Assembly: GCF_000298195.1 (NCBI RefSeq)
Contig: NZ_BAHC01000233.1
Location: 1 to 63,710, forward strand
DNA from: Gordonia rhizosphera NBRC 16068
GTDB lineage: Bacteria > Actinomycetota > Actinomycetes > Mycobacteriales > Mycobacteriaceae
Length of the DNA stretch: 63,710 nucleotides
Direction of reading: 5' to 3'
The notes beneath the pieces are model-generated. The model saw only the letters and a list, made by a program, of their open reading frames with translations. It was not told where the DNA came from and searched no databases. Shown one piece after another: positions 8,748 to 19,506 of the stretch; within the stretch, counting starts at the first letter, position 1, and each line of letters begins with the position of its first letter. The position numbers and the translations under genes are program-made.

Positions 8748-10154
8748 CTATCGTCCGATCTTGAGCATCCGCCCCACGGTGGCCTGCCACATCGTCCCGT
8801 CACGGCCGATGGTTCCCGTCAGTTCCAGCGGTTCGTCGAGCGGGCCCTGACCCACCCCGAGTGTTCGCACCCGCTTTCCGGTGGCGAAATCGGTTGCCAG
8901 GTAATAGATCGGGCCCACCTGCTGGATCGAGCCGGGAATATACGGACCGTAACCCAGGGCGTGGATCAGACCGTCGGCTCGGGACAGATGCGGTAGCGAG
9001 GCGATCCGATCACCGTTCTCCCAGACCCGGCGGCATGCGTTGTCGGACACGTCGATGCGTGTCGAACCACCGAGGAACGGCGCATCCACCGGCACGCTGG
9101 GCCCGGTGACCGCCATCGGCGGGTACTGATAGCCGTAGGTGCTCGGGATGACGAGGGACCGTCCCCAGGCCATGATCGAGTTCTCGGTACCCTGCCCGGA
9201 GGTTCCGAAGGCCGGCATCCGGCAGACCGTCGAGCCGGTGTCACTGTCGTAGACGATCAGCTGCGGACGGGCCCCGTTGTCCACGATCGCCACCCAGCCG
9301 TCCCCGCCGGGTCCGAAATAGGTTGGGGTGGTTCCCGATCCCCAGGTCAGCTGGCCCGGCTTGCGGGCCGGTCCACGGTCGTAGGCCCGTCGCCACACCA
9401 CCCGCGGCACGCCGTCGCCGCCGGCGTGCATCTCATACAGCGCATGCGTGGTGAGGATCGACGCCCCCGACGCCCGGATCGTCAGCCCGTTCCCGAGATC
9501 CTCGCCACGCGGAAGGTGCATCGACCGTATCCGCGAACCGTCGACCGTGCCGACAACCCCGTGGGTCGTCGCGAACCAGATCCGGCCGGAGAAGTCGGGG
9601 GCAAGTCCGGTGATCGCATCACCGGACGGGATGTGGCCGGAAACGTCGGTCCGCTCATCGATGTACAACCTCCACCCGGTGGGTGACTTACGATGCGCGA
9701 CACGCAGAATTGCGCCCGATCCATCCGCGACGACGACCCGGTCACGGTCATCGAGATAGCCGTACACACCGCCGAGCAGTCCGCCCTTGGTCAGCTGCAG
9801 CCGGGAGACAGGTGCCGCGCTTGTCGGGTCGAACAGCGTCACCGTCGACACCGCGAAGGCAGGTGGCGAGATCCCAATGTACTGGGTGCACAACGACACC
9901 GGCATCGCATCGCCGCCCACGAAAGTCGCGGCGCAGGCACCTCCCGGAACCGACGAGGCCAGGAGTCGCGCGCTACGTCCGGGACCGGGGAACGGTGTCG
10001 AGTCGGTGGACCACAGGTCGGCGTGCATCAGCGACGTACCGGCCGGGCCGAGACCCGGGGTCGCCGGCACACCTGCCGGCACCGCCGCGCCGTTGCCCGC
10101 CGGCAACCCGACGGCGAACACCATCGCGACGATCACCGCCCAGATGCGCATCAT
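8748..10154 (-). CDS. secreted beta-propeller-like protein of unknown function
   Basis: A signal peptide (MMRIWAVIVAMVFAVGLPAG) leads into about 440 residues of beta-rich repeats with recurring aromatic-Gly-Asp turns (GRIWFATTHG, GDGWVAIVDNG, DGTMWQATVG) that resemble propeller blades. No catalytic motif is seen. The start is set at the first Met of the signal peptide. A longer in-frame ATG at 10214 overlaps the upstream lipase stop as ATGA, so translational coupling with a 20-residue extension is possible. Either way it is downstream of, and probably co-transcribed with, the secretory lipase. Confidence 0.7.
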   Translation of the reverse strand: MMRIWAVIVAMVFAVGLPAGNGAAVPAGVPATPGLGPAGTSLMHADLWSTDSTPFPGPGRSARLLASSVPGGACAATFVGGDAMPVSLCTQYIGISPPAFAVSTVTLFDPTSAAPVSRLQLTKGGLLGGVYGYLDDRDRVVVADGSGAILRVAHRKSPTGWRLYIDERTDVSGHIPSGDAITGLAPDFSGRIWFATTHGVVGTVDGSRIRSMHLPRGEDLGNGLTIRASGASILTTHALYEMHAGGDGVPRVVWRRAYDRGPARKPGQLTWGSGTTPTYFGPGGDGWVAIVDNGARPQLIVYDSDTGSTVCRMPAFGTSGQGTENSIMAWGRSLVIPSTYGYQYPPMAVTGPSVPVDAPFLGGSTRIDVSDNACRRVWENGDRIASLPHLSRADGLIHALGYGPYIPGSIQQVGPIYYLATDFATGKRVRTLGVGQGPLDEPLELTGTIGRDGTMWQATVGRMLKIGR

Positions 10155-10210
10155 CCCGACAGGATGGCAGGTGTGCGGCCGCGACGTCCCGGCGATGGCC
10201 GGTGCGGCGC

Positions 10211-11509
10211 TCATCGGTCGAAATGCGTGAGGATGAACTGCGTGCCGGGCAGCATCGTCGCCAGCATCGGCAGCGCGTGGTTGACCACCAGGCCCGGGAG
10301 AATCGGCGGGGTCGGATTGGTCACCATCGTCACGTCGGCCCCCTGGGCGCGCCAGTCACGGTAAAGCTCGGCGACACCGTCGTAGGGGATCACGTCGTCG
10401 TTGATCCCGCCCTCGAGCAGCACCGGCGCGTTCGGCCTGAGCGTCCCGATGCGCTGTTCCTCGACGATCTTGCGCACGTCGGGATGGCGGAGGATCACAT
10501 CGGTCAGCGAGTCGCGTGTCCGCGTCCAGCTGCTGGTGCGCTGGAAGCCGAAGGACAGGATGGTGTCACCGATACACTGCTGCGACAGGCGCCCCAGCGC
10601 TGCGCGACCACTCCGGTTGGTCTCGGCTCCGACGACCCTCTCCAGCCGCGCATACCGGGCGCGCAGACCGTTGATGGCGTAGCCGATCGCGCCGGAGATC
10701 GCGCTGCCGTCGATCTGGCCGATGACCTTGAACAGGTCGGCCGGCGGGGCGCCGGCATAGGTGGCCTTCACGTTGAGCTCCGGGGCATAGGTTGCGGCCA
10801 GCTCGGCCGCCGACGCGGCGGCACCGCCACCCTGGGAGTAGCCCGAGAACCCGACCGGCGAATCGGCGGGCGCCTTGGCGAGACGCAGCGCCGCGCGAGC
10901 CGCGTCGAGCATCGCATGTCCCGATTCAAGCCGGTTCACGTACGTGTGGACACCCGGCGTCCCCATGCCGATGTAATCGGTCAACGCCACCCGCACGCCG
11001 TTGAGTAGTAGCAGATTCATCTCCAGAGCGGAGTAGTTGACCGCGATGCTCGGCTTCGTCGGATCGATCGCCAACGGCAAGCTCATCATCTTCGAGCCGG
11101 CGCACTGATCGCCCTGACCGACGGTTCCCGGCCCAAGCACCACCGTCGGCCGCGGCCCCTTTCCGCGCCACGGTGCGGTCGGTTCGACGACGGTCCCGGT
11201 GACCGCGGCCGGTGTCCCGTCCTGATAGCGCGACGTGTACATGATCCGTGTCGCGGTGCCGGGCCACTGGTTCGGCAGCCCCGGGATCTGCAACAGCAGC
11301 GGACTCGGCTCGGTGCGGATCACCGAACCCGGCTGGGTCGCGAACTGCGTGGGAGGTGTGTAGAAGTCCCGTGCCGCGGCAGCGGTCGACGTGCCCATCG
11401 TCAGCCCGGTCACGACGACGACACTCGCGGTGACGAGAGCGGCCAGCCGACGCGCACCGCGCGGGCGACAGGCCGAAGCCAATGAGATGTTCCCCCCGGT
11501 TTGTGTCAT
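10211..11509 (-). CDS. secretory lipase (LIP family alpha/beta hydrolase)
   Basis: The protein is about 432 residues with a long basic signal region (RRLAALVTASVVVVTGLTMG) and an AAAA cleavage region. The nucleophile elbow GYSQGG and the preceding SPVGFS are typical of the secretory lipase family, and a His lies near the C-terminus. It would hydrolyse lipids outside the cytoplasmic membrane. The start is at the ATG of MTQTGGNIS; upstream residues in the same frame lie across the operator-like repeat at 11520-11540. Two more members of this broad family sit at 11594-12736 and 25688-26833 but are more like each other than like this one. Confidence 0.83.
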   Translation of the reverse strand: MTQTGGNISLASACRPRGARRLAALVTASVVVVTGLTMGTSTAAAARDFYTPPTQFATQPGSVIRTEPSPLLLQIPGLPNQWPGTATRIMYTSRYQDGTPAAVTGTVVEPTAPWRGKGPRPTVVLGPGTVGQGDQCAGSKMMSLPLAIDPTKPSIAVNYSALEMNLLLLNGVRVALTDYIGMGTPGVHTYVNRLESGHAMLDAARAALRLAKAPADSPVGFSGYSQGGGAAASAAELAATYAPELNVKATYAGAPPADLFKVIGQIDGSAISGAIGYAINGLRARYARLERVVGAETNRSGRAALGRLSQQCIGDTILSFGFQRTSSWTRTRDSLTDVILRHPDVRKIVEEQRIGTLRPNAPVLLEGGINDDVIPYDGVAELYRDWRAQGADVTMVTNPTPPILPGLVVNHALPMLATMLPGTQFILTHFDR

Positions 11510-11519
11510 GACTACGTAA

Positions 11520-11540
11520 GCTACCGCACAGTAAGGTAGC
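11520..11540. promoter_or_regulatory. inverted repeat upstream of the secretory lipase, possible operator
   Basis: GCTACC (11520-11525) and GGTAGC (11535-11540) flank nine bases, just upstream of the lipase ATG at 11509. The half-sites also read as GTAAG-CTAC / GTAAGGTAG direct repeats. It looks like a TetR-type operator; no dedicated regulator is adjacent. Confidence 0.4.
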
Positions 11541-11593
11541 GAGGTGACCGGAGCCATAGAAGTCTCGGCCACCGATGACCCCCGATCATGACG

Positions 11594-12736
11594 TCAGCGC
11601 GGCGGTATCACCCTGTGGAGGAACTGCACGGTGTAGTCGAGTCCACCCTTTGCGCCGACGTCGCGGTGGTCCGAGTCAATGGCATAAAACTCTGCCGGGT
11701 TTCCACCCGCCGCCAGTTGCCCCAGCAACGCGACGGTCAGCGGGATCGGAACCGTCGTGTCACGGGTACCGTGCACGATCATGATCGGGTCCCGGTAACC
11801 CGACGTGGGGACGGCCATGTAATCGTGAATCGCCGCGGTGAACGGTGGCTGTGAGAGCGGCTTGGCGAGCAGCGCACCCGGGGTCTGGCCGGCGACCACC
11901 GACGCCCACGACGACGAGCAGGATCTCGCCATCCGGTCGATGGTCATCCGGCCCGTGGGCGACAGATACGACGTGACGTCGACTCCGGTCCGCGTCGCGT
12001 CCATGCCGGTGAGCACGGCTGCGAAGTTGGTGACCGGAAACAGCGGCACGCTCGGCATACCCGGGAACGCGAGGGCGAGGAGGGTTTCGGCGTTGGAGGC
12101 GGGTGCGAGCGCCGCGGTGCCCCGGAAGTCGAGGCCCGGTGCGCGACGCGGCGCCAGGTGTCCGGTGGCGAGGGCCGCATGCCCACCCTGCGATACACCG
12201 GCCACCGCCCAGGTGGACGAGAGGCCGCCGACCCCCGACCGGGCCGCACGCACCGCGTCGATCGTCGCGGTCGCCTCCGTTCGGGTGTTCAGGTACGGAT
12301 GCGGCCCGGGCGACTGCGCGCTCAGTCCGAGGTAGTCGGGGGCTACGACCGCGTATCCGGCGTCGTTGAGCCGGGCGACCGTCGGGCCGGTGCCGGCCTC
12401 GAGGTTCGCCGACCCGGTGAGGCCGCAGTTCTGCGCCAGGCCGGAGGTGCCGTGGTCCCATGCGACGATGCGCCAACCACCCGCCGGCGGGGTTCCCCGC
12501 GGCACCCGCACCAGCGCCGTCGCGGTGGTGGGCTCGCCCATCGCCCCGGTGGTGCGGTAGGTGATCTGCTCGACCCGATCGAGTCCGGCCCATCCGGGCA
12601 CGGGTACCGCGGACACGACGTCTCCCGGAGCTGCCGAACCCGGCGCGGCCACACCCGCGGAAACGATCGCGCACACCATGATCGACGCTGCCAACCAGCC
12701 GCCGATCCGACACCATCGGGACTTCGCAGAACGCAC
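11594..12736 (-). CDS. secretory lipase / secreted alpha/beta hydrolase
   Basis: The protein has 380 residues. A signal peptide (IGGWLAASIMVCAIVSAGVA) is followed by a hydrolase with WDHGTSGLAQNCGL (oxyanion region), PGPHPYLNTRTEATATIDAV, GVSQGG (catalytic Ser), and late Asp and His residues in IMIVHGTRDTTVP and DSDHRDVG. It is closely similar along its length to the product of 25688-26833, so the two are paralogues. The GTG start has AAAGGGG upstream. The substrate is unknown; ester lipids or mycolate-type esters are plausible. It is not in an evident operon. Confidence 0.84.
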   Translation of the reverse strand: MRSAKSRWCRIGGWLAASIMVCAIVSAGVAAPGSAAPGDVVSAVPVPGWAGLDRVEQITYRTTGAMGEPTTATALVRVPRGTPPAGGWRIVAWDHGTSGLAQNCGLTGSANLEAGTGPTVARLNDAGYAVVAPDYLGLSAQSPGPHPYLNTRTEATATIDAVRAARSGVGGLSSTWAVAGVSQGGHAALATGHLAPRRAPGLDFRGTAALAPASNAETLLALAFPGMPSVPLFPVTNFAAVLTGMDATRTGVDVTSYLSPTGRMTIDRMARSCSSSWASVVAGQTPGALLAKPLSQPPFTAAIHDYMAVPTSGYRDPIMIVHGTRDTTVPIPLTVALLGQLAAGGNPAEFYAIDSDHRDVGAKGGLDYTVQFLHRVIPPR

Positions 12737-12802
12737 CGGACAACCCCTTTCGGGCCGTCATCCAGGGTGACTCAGTCGCGGGTGCCCCGCAAGGTGCAGG
12801 CC

Positions 12803-13828
12803 TCAGACCAGCAGTTCGGCGATCTGAATGGTGTTGAGCGCGGCACCCTTGCGGAGGTTGTCGCCGGAGACGAACAGCGCCAGGCCGCGCCCGTCGGGCA
12901 CCCCGGGGTCCTGCCGGATACGGCCGACGAGCGAGTTGTCCTTCCCGGCCGCGGCCAGCGGCGTCGGGACGTCGGTCAGCTCGACACCCGCTGCGCCGGC
13001 GAGGATCTCCTGCGCACGCGCCACCGAGATCGGATCGGCGAACTCGGCGTTGATCGACAGCGAGTGCCCGGTGAAGACCGGCACCCGCACACAGGTGCCG
13101 CTGACCAGCAGGTCGGGCAGACCCAGGATCTTGCGGGATTCGTTGCGCAGCTTCTGGTCCTCGTCGGTCTCGCCCGAGCCGTCGTCGACGAGCGCCCCGG
13201 CCAGGGCGACGACATTGAAGGCGATCGGCGCGACGTACTTGTTCGGTGCCGGGAAGTCGACCGAACTACCGTCGTAGACAAGCTTCTCGGCGTCGGCGAC
13301 CACGGCACGCGCCTGCGACACGAGTTCCTCGACACCGGCCAGGCCACTACCCGAGACGGCCTGGTAGCTCGACACGATCAGGCGCTGCAGCCCGGCCTCG
13401 TCGTGCAGCGGCTTGAGCACCGGCATCGCGGCCATCGTCGTGCAGTTCGGATTGGCGATGATGCCCTTCGGCGGTTTCTGCGCGAGTTCGCCGTTGACCT
13501 CGGACACGATCAGCGGGACGTCGGGGTCCTTGCGCCAGGCCGACGAATTGTCGATGACGGTCACGCCGGCGGCGGCGAAGCGCGGCGCCTGCTCCCGCGA
13601 CATCGTGGCACCGGCCGAGAACAGCGCGATGTCGAGGCCGGTGGGATCGGCCGTGGCCGCATCCTCGACGACGATCTCGCCGTCACCCCACGGCAGCTTC
13701 TTGCCGGCCGAGCGCGACGACGCGAAGAACCGGATCTCGTCGGCGGGAAACTTACGCTCCGCCAACAGGGCCCGCATCACACCGCCGACCTGGCCGGTCG
13801 CTCCGACAACTCCGAGAGATACGCCCAT
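12803..13828 (-). CDS. asd: aspartate-semialdehyde dehydrogenase
   Basis: The 341-residue enzyme reduces aspartyl phosphate to aspartate semialdehyde with NADPH, the branch point toward lysine/diaminopimelate, methionine, threonine and isoleucine. Visible: the NADP-binding start MGVSLGVVGATGQVGGVM, the catalytic cysteine in NPNCTTM, and SSYQAVSGSG. Its ATG follows the ask stop by a single base, so the two are translated from one message as in mycobacteria and corynebacteria. The much longer open frame upstream is ask sequence in another frame. Confidence 0.96.
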   Translation of the reverse strand: MGVSLGVVGATGQVGGVMRALLAERKFPADEIRFFASSRSAGKKLPWGDGEIVVEDAATADPTGLDIALFSAGATMSREQAPRFAAAGVTVIDNSSAWRKDPDVPLIVSEVNGELAQKPPKGIIANPNCTTMAAMPVLKPLHDEAGLQRLIVSSYQAVSGSGLAGVEELVSQARAVVADAEKLVYDGSSVDFPAPNKYVAPIAFNVVALAGALVDDGSGETDEDQKLRNESRKILGLPDLLVSGTCVRVPVFTGHSLSINAEFADPISVARAQEILAGAAGVELTDVPTPLAAAGKDNSLVGRIRQDPGVPDGRGLALFVSGDNLRKGAALNTIQIAELLV

Positions 13829-13829
13829 G

Positions 13830-15095
<1,266 letters not shown>

Positions 15096-15292
15096 GTCGA
15101 ACCACCTTCCGGCGTTGAGATGGACGCATTGTGCCTGTTCGGGCACCGTTCCGATGCGTCCGACGTCCAATTCCTGGGGCCCCACCTTACCGGCGGCCCA
15201 TCCGCGGCCCGAATCGGCCGTCGCGCGTCGCGGAGAACTCGCCGATGCCGCGCCCCGGATCGGCCGACGGCGCCCGACGTAGGATCGCTGGG

Positions 15293-16567
15293 GTGGCCAC
15301 CGGAACAGACCTCGGCGCGACCGCACATGGACCCCGCACCCCACGGCGCGGTGAGCACCCAGTGCCGAGGGGCGGCGGCCCGGCCCGCGACGGCGGCCCG
15401 TCGTGGTCGCCCACAGCCGGGTTCCGCGTTCGCGCATGGCTCGAGCCGATCCTGGTCTTCTTGGCCATCCGCGGTGTCGGCATTCTGGTTCTCGCACGGT
15501 TCACGCAACTGCGTGACACCACCCTGGGCGACTCGCTGTGGCTCTGGGACGGCAAGTGGATGCTCGCGATCGCCGAGTACGGATACGGCGACGTCCCGTT
15601 CTCCCAGACCGATGCCCGGGGCCTGCACACCCCCGATACCGCCTACGCCTTTTTTCCCGGCTATCCGCTGCTGGTCGGAGCGGTCGCGAAACTCCCGCTC
15701 GTCACTCCGTTCGGGGCGGCGCTGGCGGTGAACGTGGTCCTGGGCTGCCTGGCCGCTGTCGGCGCGGCGCGACTCGGTGCCATCTGCGCACGATTGATGG
15801 CCAACACGTCGCCGATCGGGGTGGCCAACCCACATCGGACCGGGCTGTTGTTGGTGGCGTTGTTCGCGGCGACGCCCATGTCGGTGGTCCTGAACATGGC
15901 CTACACCGAGGCTCTGTTCTGCGCGCTCGCCGTGTGGGCGCTCGTCGGTGTCCTCGAGCATCGGTGGCTGCTGGCCGGGATCTGTGCCCTTCTCGCGGGT
16001 CTGAGCCGACCGACCGCCGTCGTGCTGATCGGGGTGGTGGTGCTCGCGGCGCTGTTGGCGCGGCGCGACGGCCCGCGGGCCTGGATCGCCGTCGCGATCA
16101 GCCCGCTGGGCTACCTCGGGTATCTCGCCGTGGTCTGGGCCCACACCGGATCACCGACCGGCTGGTTCCGCATCCAGACGGAGGGATGGGGGACGGAGTT
16201 CGACTGGGGCCGCGCCACCTTCTCCTTCGTCAACGAGACGCTGGTGCACTCCGGGGAGGTCGCCCCGGTCGCGACCGCGTGGATCATCCTGGCGACGCTG
16301 GCCTTGCTGGTGGTGGCCGCGTGGTCGCGGCTGCCGTGGCCGGTACTGCTCTACGGAACGCTCGTGGTGGCCACCATCGTGTTGTCGAGCGGACTGATGA
16401 TGAGTCGTGCGCGGCTGCTGTTGCCAGCGTTCGTGCTGCTGATCCCGGTCGCGATGATGCTGGCGCGCATTCGCCTGTCCGTGGCCGTGGCGGCGATGGT
16501 CCCGATCGTGATCGGCAGCGCGTGGTTCGGCGCGCACATGCTCACCGTGTATCCGCACGCGATGTGA
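15293..16567 (+). CDS. PIG-V/Gpi18-like mannosyltransferase family membrane protein
   Basis: A polytopic membrane protein of about 424 residues. The early loop LWLWDGKWMLAIAEYGYG and the later AYAFFPGYPLLVG match the pattern WDG...GY...FFPxYP of PIG-V-type, polyprenyl-phosphate-dependent mannosyltransferases (GT-C fold). It probably adds mannose to an envelope glycolipid on the outer face of the membrane. A TAGGAT element at 15280-15285 stands seven bases before the GTG, suggesting leaderless transcription. Upstream in-frame Met codons are out of context. Its last 26 bases overlap the convergent TetR gene. Confidence 0.78.
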   Translation: MATGTDLGATAHGPRTPRRGEHPVPRGGGPARDGGPSWSPTAGFRVRAWLEPILVFLAIRGVGILVLARFTQLRDTTLGDSLWLWDGKWMLAIAEYGYGDVPFSQTDARGLHTPDTAYAFFPGYPLLVGAVAKLPLVTPFGAALAVNVVLGCLAAVGAARLGAICARLMANTSPIGVANPHRTGLLLVALFAATPMSVVLNMAYTEALFCALAVWALVGVLEHRWLLAGICALLAGLSRPTAVVLIGVVVLAALLARRDGPRAWIAVAISPLGYLGYLAVVWAHTGSPTGWFRIQTEGWGTEFDWGRATFSFVNETLVHSGEVAPVATAWIILATLALLVVAAWSRLPWPVLLYGTLVVATIVLSSGLMMSRARLLLPAFVLLIPVAMMLARIRLSVAVAAMVPIVIGSAWFGAHMLTVYPHAM

Positions 16568-17243
16568 CGCTGCGATCCCGGCGCGCCTCGAATCCCCCAC
16601 ACAGATAGCCGATCCCGTCGTCGAGACGAGCGCGCGGATCGAGTAGCCGCGGCGCCGCGTCCAGGCCGGCGAGCCCGGACAGACGTGGTGCGACGACGTT
16701 GGGGTGACCGGCGATCAGCTCGGCGAGGCCGTCTGGGTGATCGGTAGGTTTCTCCGCCCGCAGCAGGTCGTCGCTCACCGCGATCAGCGCGACGCCGTGC
16801 ACGTAGCTCCAGACCGTCAGGGCCATCTCGGTGGCCTCCACCAGGTCGACCCCGAGGTCGAGGAAGCCGCTCGCGAACCAGTCCAGGCACCGCAGCGACT
16901 GGTCACCGAAGCTGTGTCGCGGTGACGAGTACGCCAGCACGACCCAGGGATGGCGTCGGTAGAGCGCCCAGTCGATCTCGACGATGGCGTCCACGCGTTC
17001 GCGCCAGGTCCACGGACCCGAGTCGTCGACGGGGTACGGGAAGCGACGGCCGATCTCCTCGGACATCTCCTGCAGCAAGGTGTCCTTGTCCTCGACGTGC
17101 CGGTACAGCGACATGGCCCCCACCCCGAGCTCGTCGGCGATCCGGCGCATCGACAGCCCACCGATACCGTCCCGGTCGGCGACATCGATCGCGGCGTCGA
17201 CGATGGTCGGCAGTGTCAGTTTGGTGTTGTCCGTGGACGCCAC
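16542..17243 (-). CDS. TetR family transcriptional regulator
   Basis: The protein has 233 residues. The N-terminal helix-turn-helix (IVDAAIDVADRDGIGGLSM, RRIADELGVGAMSLYRHVED) is canonical and the C-terminal part resembles the TetR_C tetracycline-repressor type. It is divergent from the DHA2 exporter at 17403, with GTAC-rich palindromes between them, so it most likely represses that exporter and itself and releases DNA on binding a drug-like ligand. The 3' end overlaps the convergent mannosyltransferase gene by 26 bases. Confidence 0.9.
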   Translation of the reverse strand: MASTDNTKLTLPTIVDAAIDVADRDGIGGLSMRRIADELGVGAMSLYRHVEDKDTLLQEMSEEIGRRFPYPVDDSGPWTWRERVDAIVEIDWALYRRHPWVVLAYSSPRHSFGDQSLRCLDWFASGFLDLGVDLVEATEMALTVWSYVHGVALIAVSDDLLRAEKPTDHPDGLAELIAGHPNVVAPRLSGLAGLDAAPRLLDPRARLDDGIGYLCGGFEARRDRSVTSRADTR

Positions 17244-17311
17244 GGGCGCAATCCCCTCGTCGGTCTCGTCGGTCGCCGGTGATCTGCACAGCCAGCGGGA
17301 ATAACTCGGTT

Positions 17312-17357
17312 GCGTACAGCGTACCCAATCTCGTACCGTCGAGCGTACGCCGTACGC
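17312..17357. promoter_or_regulatory. candidate operator cluster for the TetR regulator
   Basis: Between the divergent TetR and exporter genes lie repeated GCGTAC half-sites: GCGTAC-AGC-GTAC at 17312-17324, then a near-perfect 15-bp palindrome with GCGTACG arms at 17343-17357. Confidence 0.6.
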
Positions 17358-17402
17358 GTCCTTTCGGAACTGCGACGATTACGAGAAACAGGAGAGTCTG
17401 TC

Positions 17403-18920
17403 ATGTCCACCCTCACCCCAGCATCGGATCGGCGCCACGGAGAAGTCTCCGGCGCCGACCGTCGTATGTGGTGGGGCTTGGCGGTCCTGACCCTGCCGGT
17501 CCTGCTTGTCTCGATGGATTTCTCCGTCCTCTATCTCGCCATCCCGGCGATCACCGACTCGCTCGCCCCCTCGGCGACCGAGCAGTTGTGGATCCTCGAC
17601 ATCTACGGCTTCGGAATCGCCGGACTGCTCATCACGATGGGCAACGTCGGGGACCGCGTCGGGCGGCGGCGCATCCTGCTCGCGGGTGCCGCGCTGTTCG
17701 GTGCGGCGTCGGTCCTGGCGGCCTTCGCCCCGAGTGCGGCGGTGCTCATCGCCGCCCGCGCGCTGATGGGTGTCGGTGGCGCCACCCTGATGCCGTCGAG
17801 CCTGTCGTTGATCGCGAACATGTTCCCGAACGCGCGGGACCGGGCACGCGCCATCGGGGTGTGGACCGCGGCGTTTGCCGGCGGCAGCGCCCTCGGTCCG
17901 GTGATCGGCGGCATCCTGCTACATCACTACTGGTGGGGCGTGGTGTTCCTGATCAACGTGCCGGTGCTCGCGGTGCTCTTCCTCACCGCACCACGCCTGG
18001 TGCCGGAGTATCGGGCCGCGAGTTCCGAACCCTTCGACTTCGTCGGCGTCGGGTTGTCGATGCTCGGCATCCTGCCGCTGGTCTACGCGGTCAAGACGAT
18101 GGCCGCCGAGGGCGTCGACGCGACAGTGCTGGCGATCGGCCTGTTCGGTGTACTCATGCTCGCGCTGTTCCTGGCGCAGCAGCGCCGCGCCCCGGCCCCC
18201 CTGCTCGACCTGAAACTGTTCGGCAACCCGATGTTCAGCGGGGCGGTGGCGGTCGCGCTGGTCGGCATGATGGCGCTGGGCGGCATGTCCTATCTGACCG
18301 GCGTGTACCTGCAGTCGGTCCGCGGCTTTGACGTCCTGACGGCCGCGCTGGCCGGACTGCCGATGGCGGTCGCGGTGGCGGTCTTCTCGATCGGCGCCTC
18401 CCGCGTCGTCGCCGTCGTCGGGCTGCGGACGGCGTTCGTCGGTTCGATCCTGCTCGCCGCCGCCGGCAACCTGGGCCTTCTGGCCCTGAGCATGTCGAGT
18501 CCGATGTGGGTCTACCTGGTGTTCACCTCGGTCGCCGGCATCGGCTACGGCGTGCAGTTCAGCCTGGTCTCCGATGTCGTCGTCGGGTCGGTGCCGGTCG
18601 AGCGGTCCGGGGCGGCGTCGGGTATCTCCGAGACCAGCTTCGAACTCGGTACCGCGCTGGGCCTGGCCCTACTCGGCTCACTGGCGACCCTGGTGTTCCG
18701 GGAGCACTCGCAAGGGTGGGGGTTCGGTGACACCCTCGGTGAGACACTGCACGTCGCCCACGGGAACGAGGATGCCGGGAGTGCGGTGGCGGCCGCGGCC
18801 CGGTCCGCCTTCGTCGACGGCATGCACACCGCATCGTTGGCGAGCGTGATCGCGCTCGGTGTGCTGGCGGTGGTGTTGAGCTTCGCGATGCGGACTCGCC
18901 GTGCTGTGATGCCTCGTTAG
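17403..18920 (+). CDS. MFS multidrug exporter, DHA2 (QacA/SmvA-like) family
   Basis: The 505-residue protein has about 14 predicted transmembrane segments. Typical signatures are VSMDFSVLYLAIPAITDSL in the first helix, GDRVGRRRIL (motif A) and ARALMGVGGATLMPSSLSLI (motif C-like). It would expel cationic drugs or dyes by proton antiport. The start ATG follows AGGAG; the longer upstream frame covers the operator region. It is controlled in all likelihood by the divergent TetR gene. A nitroreductase gene follows 22 bases downstream on the same strand and may share the transcript. Confidence 0.92.
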   Translation: MSTLTPASDRRHGEVSGADRRMWWGLAVLTLPVLLVSMDFSVLYLAIPAITDSLAPSATEQLWILDIYGFGIAGLLITMGNVGDRVGRRRILLAGAALFGAASVLAAFAPSAAVLIAARALMGVGGATLMPSSLSLIANMFPNARDRARAIGVWTAAFAGGSALGPVIGGILLHHYWWGVVFLINVPVLAVLFLTAPRLVPEYRAASSEPFDFVGVGLSMLGILPLVYAVKTMAAEGVDATVLAIGLFGVLMLALFLAQQRRAPAPLLDLKLFGNPMFSGAVAVALVGMMALGGMSYLTGVYLQSVRGFDVLTAALAGLPMAVAVAVFSIGASRVVAVVGLRTAFVGSILLAAAGNLGLLALSMSSPMWVYLVFTSVAGIGYGVQFSLVSDVVVGSVPVERSGAASGISETSFELGTALGLALLGSLATLVFREHSQGWGFGDTLGETLHVAHGNEDAGSAVAAAARSAFVDGMHTASLASVIALGVLAVVLSFAMRTRRAVMPR

Positions 18921-18942
18921 AGCGTGCCCTAGTGTCGGCGGC

Positions 18943-19500
18943 ATGCACGAACTGATCGAAGGACGATGGAGCGCACGCGGCTACGACCCGGACGCGACGA
19001 TCTCCACCGACGAGCTCGTCTCGATCCTCGATGCCGGACGGTGGGCGCCGACCTGGGGACGTATGCAGCCGGTTCGGTTCATCGTCGGAATGCGCGGCGA
19101 CGCCACGTTCGCCAAACTCACCGCGGTCATGAAACGCGGCAACGTCACGTGGGCACCCGCGTCGGCGGCGCTGGTGCTGGTGTGTACGACCACCGAACCC
19201 GACGACGAGAAGGCCCGCACGTACGCCGCCGTGGACACCGGACTGGCCGTGTCGCAGATGATCCTGCAGGCCGGGTCGCTGGGCTTCAACGGCCACCCGA
19301 TGGCGGGCTTCCACCCCGAGGACGCGCGCACCGAGTTCGGTATCCCCGACACCCATCGGGCGCTCGTGCTGCTCGCCGTCGGCAAGCTCGCGGATCCGCA
19401 GACCGTCACGCCCGAGATCAGGGAGCGCGACGAGCGTCCCCGCACCCGGCTCCCGCTGACCGAGGTCGCGTTCGCCGGGTCGTGGGGACACCCGTTCTGA
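18943..19500 (+). CDS. nitroreductase family protein
   Basis: The 185-residue FMN enzyme starts MHELIEGRWSARGYDPDATI. The RWSARGYD start, ILDAGRWAPTWGRMQPVRFI and the later AVDTGLAVSQMILQAGSLG are typical of the nitroreductase fold, with Arg and Ser of the first motif contacting the FMN phosphate. It may reduce nitro-compounds or quinones using NAD(P)H. Its position 22 bases behind the TetR-controlled exporter suggests a joint role in xenobiotic defence. No iodotyrosine-deiodinase or Bza-type features were seen. Confidence 0.87.
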   Translation: MHELIEGRWSARGYDPDATISTDELVSILDAGRWAPTWGRMQPVRFIVGMRGDATFAKLTAVMKRGNVTWAPASAALVLVCTTTEPDDEKARTYAAVDTGLAVSQMILQAGSLGFNGHPMAGFHPEDARTEFGIPDTHRALVLLAVGKLADPQTVTPEIRERDERPRTRLPLTEVAFAGSWGHPF

Positions 19501-19506
19501 CGTGGA

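Noticed and set aside
11588..11854. Small plus-strand frame at the lipase 3' end
   Set aside because: Antisense to the conserved C-terminus of the lipase; no ribosome site.
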